DNA of 64,000 nucleotides from Cyclobacterium salsum. Its GTDB lineage: Bacteria > Bacteroidota > Bacteroidia > Cytophagales > Cyclobacteriaceae. The notes under the pieces were generated by a model, which was not told where the DNA came from, searched no databases, and was given only the letters and a program-made list of their open reading frames with translations. Positions within the stretch are counted from its first letter, which is position 1, and each line of letters starts with the position of its first letter. The translations under genes and the position numbers were made by a program. Shown here in pieces: positions 8,372 to 17,821 of the stretch. Where the stretch lies: positions 1 to 64,000 of the forward strand of contig NZ_WNKG01000006.1 of assembly GCF_010119245.1 (NCBI RefSeq), read 5' to 3'.

Positions 8372-10858
8372 TTAGTTTCCCCCGTTTTCCCGGGATTTTG
8401 TATTAAAGGTAAACGTCACCGGATGGTCCACTGTTTCGGGAAGCAGCGCGATGCGCAATACCTCACTTACATGGTCCACAAAATGGAAGTTAACTCCTTT
8501 AAGATAGCTTTCATCTATTTCTTCAATATCCCGCTGGTTACGCTTACAAAGCAGGATATCCTGGATTCCTGCCCGTTTGGCAGCCAGAATTTTTTCCTTG
8601 ATTCCCCCAACCGGCATTACTTTTCCTCGGAGGGTAATTTCACCTGTCATCGCCAGCTTGGATTTTACTTTTCGCTGGGTATAAACGGAGGCAATGGCCG
8701 TGAGCATGGTAATCCCGGCAGAAGGGCCATCTTTCGGCACCGCCCCTGCGGGAACGTGTATATGCAGATCGTATTGGTCAAATACCCGGTGATCAATATT
8801 CAGGGTGTCTGCCTGCGATTTAAGGTAGGAAATGGCCGTCATCGCTGATTCTTTCATGACATCTCCTAATTGACCGGAAAGGGTCAATTTTCCTTTTCCA
8901 CGACTGATACTTGCCTCTATAAAAAGGATTTCACCACCTACGGAGGTCCATGCCAGTCCAGTGACTACTCCCGCCAGCGAATTGTCCTGATAGATTTCTT
9001 TGTCAAAGATTTCACCGCCCAGCACTTTACGCACCATTTGGGGCGTTATTTTTTTCTGGTAGGTTTCTTCCAAAGCGATCGATTTGGCAATATTTCGTAT
9101 CATTTTCCCGATTTGCCGCTCCAGGCTTCGAACTCCCGATTCTTTCGTATAGTCCTCAATAATTTTGACCAGTGCCTCTCTGGCGAAGTTGACGTCTTTG
9201 GCTTTTAAGCCATGCTCTTTACGTTGTTTGGGCACTAGGTGTCTTTTAGCGATTTCTACTTTTTCCTCCATGGTATACCCTGTCACCTCAATGATCTCCA
9301 TACGGTCCCGAAGAGCAGGTTGTAGGGTTTCAAGGGTGTTGGCAGTAGCTATAAATAAGACCTTTGATAAATCGTAATCTACCTCCAGGTAATTGTCTAC
9401 AAAAGCACTATTTTGCTCGGGATCTAAAACCTCCAGAAATGCAGAGGAAGGATCCCCTCTAAAATCGGAACTCAACTTGTCAATTTCATCCAGTACGAAT
9501 ACGGGGTTTGAGGACTTACCCTTTTTCATATTCTGGATAATTTTTCCAGGCATAGCACCCACATAGGTTTTTCTGTGGCCCCTGATCTCCGCCTCATCAT
9601 GAAGTCCTCCAAGAGACATACGGATGTACTTTCTTCCCAGAGCTTTAGCGATGGATTTGCCAAGGGAGGTTTTTCCAACCCCCGGAGGTCCATAAAGACA
9701 AAGGATGGGTCCTTTCAAATCTTGTTTTAACTTTAAAACGGCCAGGTACTCAATTATCCGATCTTTTACCTTATCCAGGCCAGAATGGTCCCTGTCAAGG
9801 ATTTTTTTGGCCCGATTGAGGTCAAAATTATCTGTAGTATATTCATTCCATGGAAGTTCTACCAACACCTCAGCGTAATTAAGGGAGATTGGGTATTCCG
9901 CTGCTGCGGGATTCATCCGTAGGATTTTATCCAGTTCTTTATTGAACTGCAAAGCCACTTCCTTAGGCCATTTTTTCCGCTTTCCTTTGGAGCGAAGTTC
10001 TTCCACTTCTTTTTCCGGTCCTTCTTCGCCCAATTCCGTTTGCAGCACTTTCATCTGCTGTCGAAGGAAGTAGTCCCGTTGTTGCTGGTCGATATCTGTG
10101 TGGACTTTTTTCTGGATTTCGCTTTTGAGCTCCAGCATCTGTATGTCCTTCATCATGAATTCCAGCAATAGCGTCGCCCGCTCAATACCATCGTTTATTT
10201 CCAGCAGTTTTTGCTTGGATTCCACCGGGGCATTGATATTGGAGGAGAGAAAATGCGTTAGAAAGGGCGTGCTGTCAATGTTGTCCAGGGCTACCTGAGC
10301 CTCTCGCGGGATCTCTGGATTTAACTGTAGTATTTTAAATGCGGCCTCTTTCAAGGACTGCTCAAGGGCCTCGATTTCCTCGCTATTGTTGGGAAAGGTT
10401 TCTTCCAGGTAGCGTACATTTGCCAAAAAATAGGGATCCTCCGTAAGTTCTTTATCGATCTCAAAGCGTTTTTTCCCCTGAATGATTATGGTTGTGTTTC
10501 CATCCGGCAAGACAATCATCTTGATGATCTTTGCCAATGTTCCCACATGGTAAATGTCTTCCCAGGAAGGATCTTCCATGTTGGGATTTTTCTGCGCACA
10601 AACCCCAATAAGTTTATCTCCTTTTTGAGCTTTCTTGACCAGCTTAATAGACCGTTGCCTGCCTACCGTTATAGGGATTACCACTCCGGGAAACAAGACC
10701 GTATTTCTTACCGAAAGAATGGGTATTTCTTTGGACAGGTTCTCTTCTTGTAATGCGCTCTCATCCTCGTCATCAGTAATCAGTTGTATCAGATCTCCTT
10801 CTCCCGAATAATCGCCTAACATTAATGAATGATATAGTTGATTGTCGTTATTGTTCAT
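8372..10858 (-). CDS. lon: ATP-dependent Lon protease
   Basis: Cytoplasmic AAA+ serine protease that degrades misfolded and regulatory proteins. The 828-residue protein is slightly longer than the Escherichia coli enzyme because of an acidic N-terminal extension ([12 protein letters not shown]) and a basic tail. It has the Lon N-terminal substrate domain, the AAA+ core with GPPGVGKTS and FVLDEIDKL, and the C-terminal peptidase domain with catalytic Ser in KDGPSAG and Lys in [14 protein letters not shown]. It is the first gene of a lon-hslU pair and is preceded by 197 bases containing a terminator and a structured element. Confidence 0.97.
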   Translation of the reverse strand: MNNNDNQLYHSLMLGDYSGEGDLIQLITDDEDESALQEENLSKEIPILSVRNTVLFPGVVIPITVGRQRSIKLVKKAQKGDKLIGVCAQKNPNMEDPSWEDIYHVGTLAKIIKMIVLPDGNTTIIIQGKKRFEIDKELTEDPYFLANVRYLEETFPNNSEEIEALEQSLKEAAFKILQLNPEIPREAQVALDNIDSTPFLTHFLSSNINAPVESKQKLLEINDGIERATLLLEFMMKDIQMLELKSEIQKKVHTDIDQQQRDYFLRQQMKVLQTELGEEGPEKEVEELRSKGKRKKWPKEVALQFNKELDKILRMNPAAAEYPISLNYAEVLVELPWNEYTTDNFDLNRAKKILDRDHSGLDKVKDRIIEYLAVLKLKQDLKGPILCLYGPPGVGKTSLGKSIAKALGRKYIRMSLGGLHDEAEIRGHRKTYVGAMPGKIIQNMKKGKSSNPVFVLDEIDKLSSDFRGDPSSAFLEVLDPEQNSAFVDNYLEVDYDLSKVLFIATANTLETLQPALRDRMEIIEVTGYTMEEKVEIAKRHLVPKQRKEHGLKAKDVNFAREALVKIIEDYTKESGVRSLERQIGKMIRNIAKSIALEETYQKKITPQMVRKVLGGEIFDKEIYQDNSLAGVVTGLAWTSVGGEILFIEASISRGKGKLTLSGQLGDVMKESAMTAISYLKSQADTLNIDHRVFDQYDLHIHVPAGAVPKDGPSAGITMLTAIASVYTQRKVKSKLAMTGEITLRGKVMPVGGIKEKILAAKRAGIQDILLCKRNQRDIEEIDESYLKGVNFHFVDHVSEVLRIALLPETVDHPVTFTFNTKSRENGGN

Positions 10859-10904
10859 ACAGACAGAATGACAGGTGTAATGCCATGTTTAATTTTTGAT
10901 GTTG

Positions 10905-10927
10905 AAAAAACCTCTGGTAAGCCAGAG
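10905..10927 (-). terminator. Rho-independent terminator downstream of rseP
   Basis: Read on the minus strand, CTCTGG-CTTA-CCAGAG forms a six-base-pair stem with a four-base loop and is followed by G and six T residues. It lies about 130 bases past the rseP stop and about 50 bases before the lon start codon, so it separates dxr-rseP from lon-hslU. Confidence 0.75.
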
Positions 10928-10944
10928 ATTACGGTAAAAGTAAC

Positions 10945-11014
10945 CAAGGCTTGTGCCAACTTGGTACTACGAACAAATTGTCAGGTAGTAAAGTAATACG
11001 TGTCACAAGCCTTG
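10945..11014. repeat. Structured inverted-repeat element between rseP and its terminator
   Basis: CAAGGCTTGTG (10945-10955) and CACAAGCCTTG (11004-11014) are perfect 11-bp complements. Nested inside, TACTAC (10965-10970) pairs with GTAGTA (10985-10990), flanked by ACTT and AAGT that can extend the inner stem past a two-base bulge. A transcript through it would fold into a long two-part hairpin. It starts about 40 bases after the rseP stop codon. It could be a 3'-UTR stabilising structure, an intergenic repeat of REP type, or an operator for lon. Confidence 0.5.
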
Positions 11015-11055
11015 CGTCCTGCTGGAAAAGCTTTCACTTTGCCAGTGAGTCAGGG

Positions 11056-12375
11056 TCAGGCACCTGTGAATATTTTAAGTATATCATTGCCGATGGCAAA
11101 TACCATGATTGCCAGAAGCAATACCATTCCTACTTTCTGTGCATTTTCCAGAAAGCGATCCGAAGGACTTCGGCCTGAAATCATTTCATATAATAAAAAC
11201 ATGACATGTCCACCATCCAGGGCGGGAATGGGAAGGAGGTTCATAAATGCCAGAATCATGGAAATCAGACCGGTAATAGACCAGAATTTAGTCCAATCCC
11301 AGGTAGAACCATAAATTTTTGCCATGCCGATGGGACCGCTGACATTCTTGGCAGAAACCTCTCCGGTAAACATTTTGCCCATGGCCCGGGCATTGATAAT
11401 TACGATACTAAAGGCTCTTTCGGTTCCTATAGGAATTGACTCCAAAAAAGAATAGGTTTTTCTCACCGGTTCCAACAGGTTTTCTACTGCAATACCGATC
11501 GTACCCTCTTCGCTGACATCCACTTGGGTTATCAATTCCTGTTTCTCCCTTTCTATGATAAGCTCCACGTCCTGGCCTTTTTGTTCTTCCAAGGCCGCCT
11601 GGAGTTCATTGAAATAATAAACTTCCGTCTCATTGACGGCAAGTATTTTATCTCCGGGCTGCAATCCGGCTTTTTCTGCATTGCCATCAGGACTTACGTC
11701 CAATACAGCAAAGGGAAACCGGATCTGCACGAAGTTTGACATGCTTTCTTCGTTAGAAAAGGAGTTAATGAATCCTCTGGGAATGTCCACACGCAGGCGT
11801 TCACCCCCTCGTTCCACGGTATAAAACCCATCAGAACTCAACAAGGCATCGCCACTACTGAGGTCGTTCACAGATTCATAAGGAATGCCGTTGATATCCA
11901 GTATTTTATCTCCGTCCTGCAAACCGATCTGCTCTCCAATGTCATACGCCACTATTCCATGTTCCATCACCTGGTCTCTGGAATAAAAGGTTTCCCCTCT
12001 ATCGTATACCAAAAAAATAAAAATGAACACACCCGTAACAACGTTTACGAAAATACCTCCTAACATAACGATTAAGCGCTGCCAGGCTGGTTTGGATCTA
12101 AATTCCCAGGGCTGTGGCTCGGCGGACATTTGTTCTGAATCCAAGGACTCGTCGACCATTCCGGAGATTTTGACAAAGCCTCCCAAAGGAATGGCTCCAA
12201 GGGAATATTCAGTGCCCTTCCATTGAAAACCGGCGATTTTGGGAGGAAAACCGATGGAAAACTTTTCTACCCGCATGCCAAATAATTTTGCTGCCAGCAA
12301 ATGTCCCATTTCGTGCAGACCTACCAATAGTGACAAGCCCAGTAGCAATTGTGCTACCATTATTAATGTATCCAT
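11056..12375 (-). CDS. rseP: RIP metalloprotease RseP (site-2 protease, M50)
   Basis: Integral membrane zinc protease that cuts anti-sigma factors and leftover signal peptides within the membrane. The 439-residue protein has the zinc motif HEMGH (21-25) in the first transmembrane segment, two periplasmic PDZ domains around residues 120-310 (second one VSPDGNAEKAGLQPGDKIL), and the C-terminal NLLPIPALDGGHV segment supplying the third zinc ligand in LDG. It starts 3 bases after the dxr stop; a dxr-rseP pairing is common in bacteria. Its anti-sigma substrate is not encoded here. Confidence 0.95.
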   Translation of the reverse strand: MDTLIMVAQLLLGLSLLVGLHEMGHLLAAKLFGMRVEKFSIGFPPKIAGFQWKGTEYSLGAIPLGGFVKISGMVDESLDSEQMSAEPQPWEFRSKPAWQRLIVMLGGIFVNVVTGVFIFIFLVYDRGETFYSRDQVMEHGIVAYDIGEQIGLQDGDKILDINGIPYESVNDLSSGDALLSSDGFYTVERGGERLRVDIPRGFINSFSNEESMSNFVQIRFPFAVLDVSPDGNAEKAGLQPGDKILAVNETEVYYFNELQAALEEQKGQDVELIIEREKQELITQVDVSEEGTIGIAVENLLEPVRKTYSFLESIPIGTERAFSIVIINARAMGKMFTGEVSAKNVSGPIGMAKIYGSTWDWTKFWSITGLISMILAFMNLLPIPALDGGHVMFLLYEMISGRSPSDRFLENAQKVGMVLLLAIMVFAIGNDILKIFTGA

Positions 12376-12378
12376 TCT

Positions 12379-13542
12379 TTATAATCTACTGATGATTTGT
12401 TCTGATAATTTCCGGGTTTCCTGATCGGTTTGAATGAGATCATCCAAACTCGGCGTTTCAATAAAACCAATTTTTTCCATACTCTGTTCAATCAAGTCGG
12501 ACATTTCAAGAAATCCTATTCGATCCTGCAAAAATGCTGCCACGGCTACTTCGTTGGCAGCATTTAGAGAACAAGCCACGTTTCCTCCTTTTTCCAGGGC
12601 CTGGAATGCCAGGCCTAGGTTTCGGAACGTTTCTTTATCGGGTTCTTCAAATTCCAGGTTCGGGTATTTTTTGAAATCAAACCTGGGGAATGAGGATTTA
12701 ATCCGATCCGGGTAGGACAATGCAAATTGTATGGGGATACGCATATCGGGTAGACCAAGTTGCGCTTTTATAGACCCATCTTCAAACTGAACCAGTGAAT
12801 GAATGATGGATTGCGGGTGGACCACTACCTCAATTTGGTCTGTTTTCAAATTAAAAAGCCACTTGGCTTCAATTACTTCCAAACCCTTATTCATCAGCGA
12901 GGCCGAATCGACGGTGATCTTGGCTCCCATGTCCCAATTGGGGTGCTTTAGGGCCTGTTCCTTGGTGACACCCGCCAGGAATTTTTTATCTTTTCCCCGA
13001 AAAGGCCCACCGGATGCAGTCAGAATTATTTTTTCAATGGGATTGTGGAATTCACCCACCAAACATTGGAATATGGCAGAATGCTCGGAGTCTACCGGAT
13101 AGATATTGACTGCTTTTTCCCGGGCTCTACGGGTGACCAGATCTCCCGCCACTACCATGGTTTCCTTGTTGGCAAGTGCAATGGGTTTTCCCGCCTCGAT
13201 TGCTTTTAACGTCGGAATAAGTCCGGCATAACCCACCAGGGCAGTCAGCACAATGTCTACCGTTTCCATTTCTACTATGGAGGCAATTGCATTTTGACCT
13301 GCAAATACTTTTATAGGATACTTCGCTAGTCGCTGCTTGACATCGGCATACAAGGCCTCATTCCCGATCACCACCGCATTGGGCTGAAAGCGGATGGCCT
13401 GCTCAATAAGTAATTCCTTATTGTTCTGGGCAGTCAGAATTTCGGCCTGAAATTTTTCCGGATGTTGTTGGATGACTTCCAGGGTTTGGGTGCCAATGCT
13501 TCCCGTGGAACCCAGGATAGCCACTCTTTTGATTGTTGACAT
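12379..13542 (-). CDS. dxr: 1-deoxy-D-xylulose 5-phosphate reductoisomerase
   Basis: Second step of the MEP isoprenoid pathway: rearrangement and NADPH-dependent reduction of DXP to 2-C-methyl-D-erythritol 4-phosphate. The 387 residues have normal family length. The NADPH-binding N-terminus reads AILGSTGSIGTQTL. The central catalytic part contains ANKETMV, PVDSEHSAIFQ and TASGGPFRG, and the helical C-terminal domain follows. It is followed by rseP with 3 bases between. The start faces the divergent HtrA gene across 250 bases. Confidence 0.97.
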   Translation of the reverse strand: MSTIKRVAILGSTGSIGTQTLEVIQQHPEKFQAEILTAQNNKELLIEQAIRFQPNAVVIGNEALYADVKQRLAKYPIKVFAGQNAIASIVEMETVDIVLTALVGYAGLIPTLKAIEAGKPIALANKETMVVAGDLVTRRAREKAVNIYPVDSEHSAIFQCLVGEFHNPIEKIILTASGGPFRGKDKKFLAGVTKEQALKHPNWDMGAKITVDSASLMNKGLEVIEAKWLFNLKTDQIEVVVHPQSIIHSLVQFEDGSIKAQLGLPDMRIPIQFALSYPDRIKSSFPRFDFKKYPNLEFEEPDKETFRNLGLAFQALEKGGNVACSLNAANEVAVAAFLQDRIGFLEMSDLIEQSMEKIGFIETPSLDDLIQTDQETRKLSEQIISRL

Positions 13543-13793
13543 GGGGTCGTTTTACTTTCTTAAAAAAGTACACTGCTAAATCCGGCAGCTTCAATTAAAA
13601 CTACTGACAAATTTACAAGGTAAAAACAGTTTTCCCTGATTTTTTTGACCTTTTTACACATTCCCCTTTTTTGGCATAGAATTAGAAATTACATCGGCCT
13701 AAAAGGTGGCCCCGGTTTCTTTACTAAATTGTGTTAAATTAACCGATGGGATATTGGAGGTTTTCGTAAAACAGAAAAACTAGTCACAAAGTT

Positions 13794-15257
13794 ATGCAAA
13801 AATATTTGGTTGTCATCATCACTTCATTTATAGGGGGAATTTTGGGAGCGTGGTTTTTTGCTACTCAACTGGATGTCCCTCAGAATAACCTTCCAGATCA
13901 AGAATGGCAGGAAAACCTGGGCTACCGCACCTCCAATGTGGAGGAAGGGTCAAATGAAAGGGAAGAAACCGATAAAAATCAAACGGAGAGGGTTCCGGAC
14001 TCATTTGTAGACGCTTCTGAAAAAAGTACCGGATCAGTGGTGTTTATAAAAAACTTTTCTGGAACAGACTCCCGGAGGTACAGTATTTTTGATTATTTCT
14101 TCGGTCAGGGAGTTCCACAGCCGACCGTAAGTACCGGATCAGGGGTGATTTTTTCTGAGGACGGATACATCATTACCAATAATCATGTAGTGGAAAGGGC
14201 AGAAACCATCGAGGTGGTCCATAAAAAACGAACCTATAAAGCCAGCTTGATTGGAGCCGATGCCAATACGGATATTGCCGTGTTAAAAATTGAGGCCGAC
14301 GGTCTGCCAGCCATAGAAATTGGCAGTAGCCGATCTCTACGAATAGGGGAATGGGTGCTGGCAGTTGGAAACCCCTTTAACCTAACTTCCACAGTGACCG
14401 CAGGTATCGTATCGGCAAAGGAGAGACAAATCAATATCATGGGAGGAGAATTTCCATTGGAGTCATTCATTCAGACAGATGCACCGATCAATCCTGGAAA
14501 TTCGGGAGGTGCGCTGGTAAATGTCAACGGAGAATTGGTGGGAATCAATACGGCTATTTTGAGCCGAACCGGATCTTACACCGGATATGGATTCGCTGTT
14601 CCGGTGGATATTGCGACCAAAATTGCCAACGACCTGATTCGGTTTGGAGAGGTTCAAAAGGCCATTCCTGGGCTGGAAGTCGGTGAAATTACGCCGGAGC
14701 TGGCCGAAGAAATGAATCTGAAATCGCTGGATGGAGTGGTGGTCTCCCACGTCATTCGAAATGGTGCAGCAGAAAGATCCGGTATTCAGCAAAACGATGT
14801 AATCGTGAGTATAGATGGAAATCCCATTTCAGGAAAAGGTAGTTTTGAAGAAGCATTGTCTTACTATTATCCAGGGGATAAGGTAAAGGTGGCCTACCTG
14901 AGGGATAACGTCCGTCAAGAATCAGAATTAACGCTCCAAAATCTATTAGGAGGAACCGGAATTATTGAAAAATCTTTTTACTCCTCCCCTTTGCTTGGGG
15001 CAAAACTAGAATCCATTAATACAATTGAAATGGATCGTTTTGGCTTGGAATATGGAGTGAAAATAACGGGGCTGACCAGAGGCTACCTTAGGGATTTAGG
15101 GATGGGAGAAGGGTTCATCCTTACCCAAGTTAATGAGAAACCGGCAGAAGACCCGGAGGAAATAGGCCAGTATCTTGAAGCGTTCAGCGGGCGATTAAGA
15201 ATAGAAGGAATGACAGCTGGTGGTCGGCCATTTGTGCAAGAATATACCATTCAGTAG
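13794..15257 (+). CDS. HtrA/DegP-type serine protease with two PDZ domains
   Basis: Trypsin-like periplasmic quality-control protease. The 487-residue protein has an N-terminal signal anchor (LVVIITSFIGGILGAWFF), an acidic linker, and a protease domain with the complete triad His131 (TNNHVVE), Asp160 (TDIAVLKI) and Ser237 (NPGNSGGAL). The first PDZ domain spans about residues 295-390 (GAAERSGIQQNDVIVSIDG) and a more divergent second one ends the protein. It stands alone, divergent from dxr, with no two-component or sigma-E-like regulator next to it. DegQ-like or DegS-like use cannot be separated from sequence; two PDZ domains favour the former. Confidence 0.93.
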   Translation: MQKYLVVIITSFIGGILGAWFFATQLDVPQNNLPDQEWQENLGYRTSNVEEGSNEREETDKNQTERVPDSFVDASEKSTGSVVFIKNFSGTDSRRYSIFDYFFGQGVPQPTVSTGSGVIFSEDGYIITNNHVVERAETIEVVHKKRTYKASLIGADANTDIAVLKIEADGLPAIEIGSSRSLRIGEWVLAVGNPFNLTSTVTAGIVSAKERQINIMGGEFPLESFIQTDAPINPGNSGGALVNVNGELVGINTAILSRTGSYTGYGFAVPVDIATKIANDLIRFGEVQKAIPGLEVGEITPELAEEMNLKSLDGVVVSHVIRNGAAERSGIQQNDVIVSIDGNPISGKGSFEEALSYYYPGDKVKVAYLRDNVRQESELTLQNLLGGTGIIEKSFYSSPLLGAKLESINTIEMDRFGLEYGVKITGLTRGYLRDLGMGEGFILTQVNEKPAEDPEEIGQYLEAFSGRLRIEGMTAGGRPFVQEYTIQ

Positions 15258-15558
15258 TTACAGTTTATGGGGTTTTATCGTTAACTCACCGACGCGTTTT
15301 TGTTCCCCTTATCAAGGTTTCGACAAAGACCTTGATTGGATGGGTCCTTTCCCGCGCCGGGATTTGATGTATTTTTTGTATATTTGTACTTATAAACGAC
15401 GTGTAGTGACCTGGTAATCTGCCAATTCTGCAAGCCTAAACACCGGTATAACCTTCGCTGCGTCCGCGCATTTTCTACCTACTACATGTGCATGGGCTCC
15501 ATTTAGTAATGGGGAAAATGGAATCTCCAGGAGCTATAGCTGTTAATCACATTGAATC
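15258..15558. other. Non-coding stretch with inverted repeats ahead of the 3D lipoprotein
   Basis: No gene is visible in these 301 bases. ATCAAGGT (15311-15318) and ACCTTGAT (15329-15336) form a perfect 8-bp inverted repeat without a T-run. TATATTTG at 15379-15386 fits the Bacteroidota -7 box TAnnTTTG, although no matching -33 box is present. If it is used, the transcript would carry a leader of about 170 bases. Near its end TCCATTT and AAATGGA, enclosed by GCTCC and GGAGC, could form a nested hairpin just before the 3D lipoprotein start. Confidence 0.35.
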
Positions 15559-15951
15559 ATGAAGTATCGTACCAAAAATCATCACCTTATCGTTTTTTCT
15601 TGTCTATTGTTTCTGGTATCCTGCACGGAAACCAAAACAATGAAAGTAACGGCTACGGCCTACAATTCATTAGAGAGCCAGACCAAAAAGGGAGATGCCG
15701 TGACAGCCGCCTGGGGAGATCAACTCCAGCCAGGTATGAAAGCGATCGCCGTTTCAAGGGATTTGCTGGAGCTTGAGGGCATTGAACATGGCTCGAAGGT
15801 ATCGATAGCGGGCTTGCCAGGAAAATTCACCGTGTTGGATAAAATGAACAAACGGTGGAAACAGAAGATTGATATCTATATGGGGGAAAATGTGGGGCAA
15901 GCTAAAGAGTGGGGCAAAAAGAAGGTGGAAATCAGCTGGCAGGTAGACTAA
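15559..15951 (+). CDS. 3D-domain lipoprotein, probable cell-wall-active protein
   Basis: A 130-residue secreted lipoprotein with signal peptide and lipobox LVSC (Cys near residue 16). The rest is a single 3D (Asp-Asp-Asp) domain of the double-psi barrel type: KVTATAYNS, VSRDLLE, LDKMNKRWKQKIDIYMG and KEWGKKKVEI. The same fold occurs at the C-terminus of MltA-type lytic transglycosylases and in Bacillus stationary-phase proteins such as YuiC, so action on peptidoglycan is a reasonable inference. No LysM or SPOR domain accompanies it. Preceded by a possibly structured leader; followed by a small basic protein. Confidence 0.8.
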   Translation: MKYRTKNHHLIVFSCLLFLVSCTETKTMKVTATAYNSLESQTKKGDAVTAAWGDQLQPGMKAIAVSRDLLELEGIEHGSKVSIAGLPGKFTVLDKMNKRWKQKIDIYMGENVGQAKEWGKKKVEISWQVD

Positions 15952-16063
15952 AAAGTAAGCTAAGTGTCATTTGGATTTAATGTAGCCCAACAATGTTCCT
16001 TGATGAACAAAATGCCCCAACTCTCAGGTGCCAGGTAATGGAAATTAGAAAATCGCTCGCTAC

Positions 16064-16276
16064 ATGAACAAAGGAAGACGCGAAGAACTGACAAAGCTCA
16101 AGTACATCAGAAGGTGCAAAGCCATGGGATATGACCCCAAGAAGAGTTATGCCTTCAAGGCGCAGGGAAAGCCATGTAGCTGTAAGCTCTGCCGCAATAA
16201 TAAATACGTCAGAACAGTCAAGCACAAAAATATGGGTGGAGACCGGGAATGGTATCGGGACCGGACACACTATTAA
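16064..16276 (+). CDS. Small basic Cys-rich protein, conserved hypothetical
   Basis: A 70-residue, strongly basic protein beginning NKGRREELTKLKY and carrying CSCKLC near residues 38-43, a possible half of a metal site or redox cluster. I recognise the general pattern as a small conserved protein of Bacteroidota without an assigned function. No signal peptide or membrane segment is present, so it is cytoplasmic. Its charge suggests nucleic-acid or ribosome binding, which is inference only. It is probably transcribed alone; the genes after it lie on the other strand. Confidence 0.65.
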   Translation: MNKGRREELTKLKYIRRCKAMGYDPKKSYAFKAQGKPCSCKLCRNNKYVRTVKHKNMGGDREWYRDRTHY

Positions 16277-16336
16277 AAGATTTTTATCTAATCTAATCCC
16301 GGTTTTCTGGTTTTCCCTGACTTATTCCAATCCTTT

Positions 16337-16975
16337 TTAAGAGTTACCTATTTCTTTGACCGGTTGATCAGGTTTGGGATAGGCTAGTCGGGCTAATTTT
16401 TTGCCTAAGTGATAACCATCCAGTCCGGACACCGTAACCGTACCGAGTTTTTCAAGGTCAATAAAACCCTCCTTCCCTAGAGCATCTTCCTGAACATAGA
16501 CCTGATCGATGCTTCCAATAACCAGTACCGTATCACTTACAGAGAGGGTTTGCCGATCCAGGAGCGTACAACCCACCTTCAAGGGGCTTTCCATTACATA
16601 GGGGGCAGGGAATTCGTCTCTGTACTCTTCTGTTAGTCCGGTGCCCTTAAATTCTGAAATGGGCCAACGTGCAGCGCAATGATGGGCTTGTTTGTAAATG
16701 GCTTCAGTAACATGATTTAGTGTAAAAAAGCCATTTTGGATGATGTTTTCAAGGGTGTGTCTTTCAACCGTATGTGGTCTGAATAAAACCCCTACCGTTG
16801 GCGGCGAGGCTCCGATGTGGAAAACCTGGGAAAAAGGTGCCAGGTTGGTTTCGTTGTTTTGCAGATTAACCGTTCCAATGAGGTTAAGACTTTTGTAGCC
16901 ACTCAGGCAATTAACAAAATCCCTGCGGAAGGATTTGTCTGTCTGAAGGATCTCTTGCTGGGTAAAGTGCTTCAT
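16337..16975 (-). CDS. Flavin reductase family protein
   Basis: A 212-residue protein of the flavin reductase-like, FMN-binding split-barrel superfamily. The N-terminal third reads GYKSLNLIGTVN, NLAPFSQVFHIGASPPTVGVLF and NIIQNGFFTLNHV, the usual FMN/substrate-binding core. The middle carries IGSIDQVYV. Such proteins reduce free flavin for a partner oxygenase or act as flavoredoxins; no flavin-dependent monooxygenase is encoded nearby. Its start overlaps the stop of the preceding STAS/SEC14-like gene (TGATG), so the two are translationally coupled. Confidence 0.85.
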   Translation of the reverse strand: MKHFTQQEILQTDKSFRRDFVNCLSGYKSLNLIGTVNLQNNETNLAPFSQVFHIGASPPTVGVLFRPHTVERHTLENIIQNGFFTLNHVTEAIYKQAHHCAARWPISEFKGTGLTEEYRDEFPAPYVMESPLKVGCTLLDRQTLSVSDTVLVIGSIDQVYVQEDALGKEGFIDLEKLGTVTVSGLDGYHLGKKLARLAYPKPDQPVKEIGNS

Positions 16976-17418
16976 CAGGTTAGAATTGCTTCCTCCATAG
17001 AATCACAATATTTAATGTCCAGATTTTCGATAATGTTTCCCGGATTATTCTCAAGGATTTGCTTTTTGGCAATCATCACCATTTTTTCAAACCATTTTTC
17101 CGGCGGAAGGATTTTACGGTGTACGGTAATGCCCTCAAAATACATTGCCTTTTTCCAATCTAAAAAATACCACTCCATACTGGGCTGGTGGAAGGCACGC
17201 AATGCTCTTTTGTCAAAAATAAATTTATGGTAAGAACCCTTTTTAACGACTGATGCTATTTTGTAGAATGTGTCTTTAAAATCTTCAATGGGAACATAAT
17301 CCACAAGCAGTTCGCAAATGATTATTCCACGGGATTCATCGACATATACTTTGGCATACCTTCCTTCAAAAGAAAGGTCAAAGTTTTCCATCGCTGATTT
17401 ATTTAGGGTGTCGTTCAT
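16975..17418 (-). CDS. Hypothetical protein, possible SpoIIAA-like (STAS/SEC14-type) fold
   Basis: A 147-residue soluble protein of uncertain family. It has alternating strand and helix segments (AKVYVDESRGIIICEL, EDFKDTFYKIASVV, HKFIFDKRAL, ITVHRKILP) resembling the SpoIIAA-like STAS/SEC14 fold, and a distinctive conserved-looking stretch DKRALRAFHQPSMEWYF. No phosphorylatable serine of the anti-sigma antagonist type can be pinned down. It overlaps the flavin reductase start by one base and lies 57 bases downstream of a coiled-coil protein. Fold assignment is tentative. Confidence 0.6.
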   Translation of the reverse strand: MNDTLNKSAMENFDLSFEGRYAKVYVDESRGIIICELLVDYVPIEDFKDTFYKIASVVKKGSYHKFIFDKRALRAFHQPSMEWYFLDWKKAMYFEGITVHRKILPPEKWFEKMVMIAKKQILENNPGNIIENLDIKYCDSMEEAILT

Positions 17419-17475
17419 TTTTGCCTCTTTTTAAATCAAATACCTTTTAATTTACGGAATTTTTGAATAATGGAT

Positions 17476-17739
17476 TTAATGAAAAGAGTTTTTCCGATGT
17501 TTTTTTTCATTTTCCACCTCTTCTTTAAAATTACCCAGGTCTTCTTCTAACTTGATCGCGTAATTGATGGTTGTTTTCATCAATTCCTGCTGCGCTCCAA
17601 TTTGCTCTTTTAAACGAGAGAGTTCGCGATTCATTTCGGCTAATTTTTCCTCATATGCCTTTCTCAACCGCTCTTTTTCAAGCTGCGCTTTCTTAAGCTC
17701 TGCTTTAAAGATCAAAAATGATTCAGGTGGAGTCCTCAT
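17476..17739 (-). CDS. Short coiled-coil protein
   Basis: An 87-residue, highly charged protein. Residues 10-80 form one long heptad-like helix rich in Glu, Lys, Leu and Arg, with stretches such as KKAQLEKERLRKAYEEKL and NRELSRLKEQIG. No signal peptide or catalytic motif is visible. The start at 17739 is the only ATG giving the complete helix. It lies 82 bases after the SDR gene and 57 bases before the STAS/SEC14-like gene on the same strand. Function unknown; an oligomerising scaffold is possible. Confidence 0.55.
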   Translation of the reverse strand: MRTPPESFLIFKAELKKAQLEKERLRKAYEEKLAEMNRELSRLKEQIGAQQELMKTTINYAIKLEEDLGNFKEEVENEKKHRKNSFH

Positions 17740-17821
17740 ATAGTATGCAATTATTTTTTCAGGGACAATACCCTAATCGTTACACTTTGTTCAACATAAA
17801 GGTTTTAAAGAAACGAAACTT

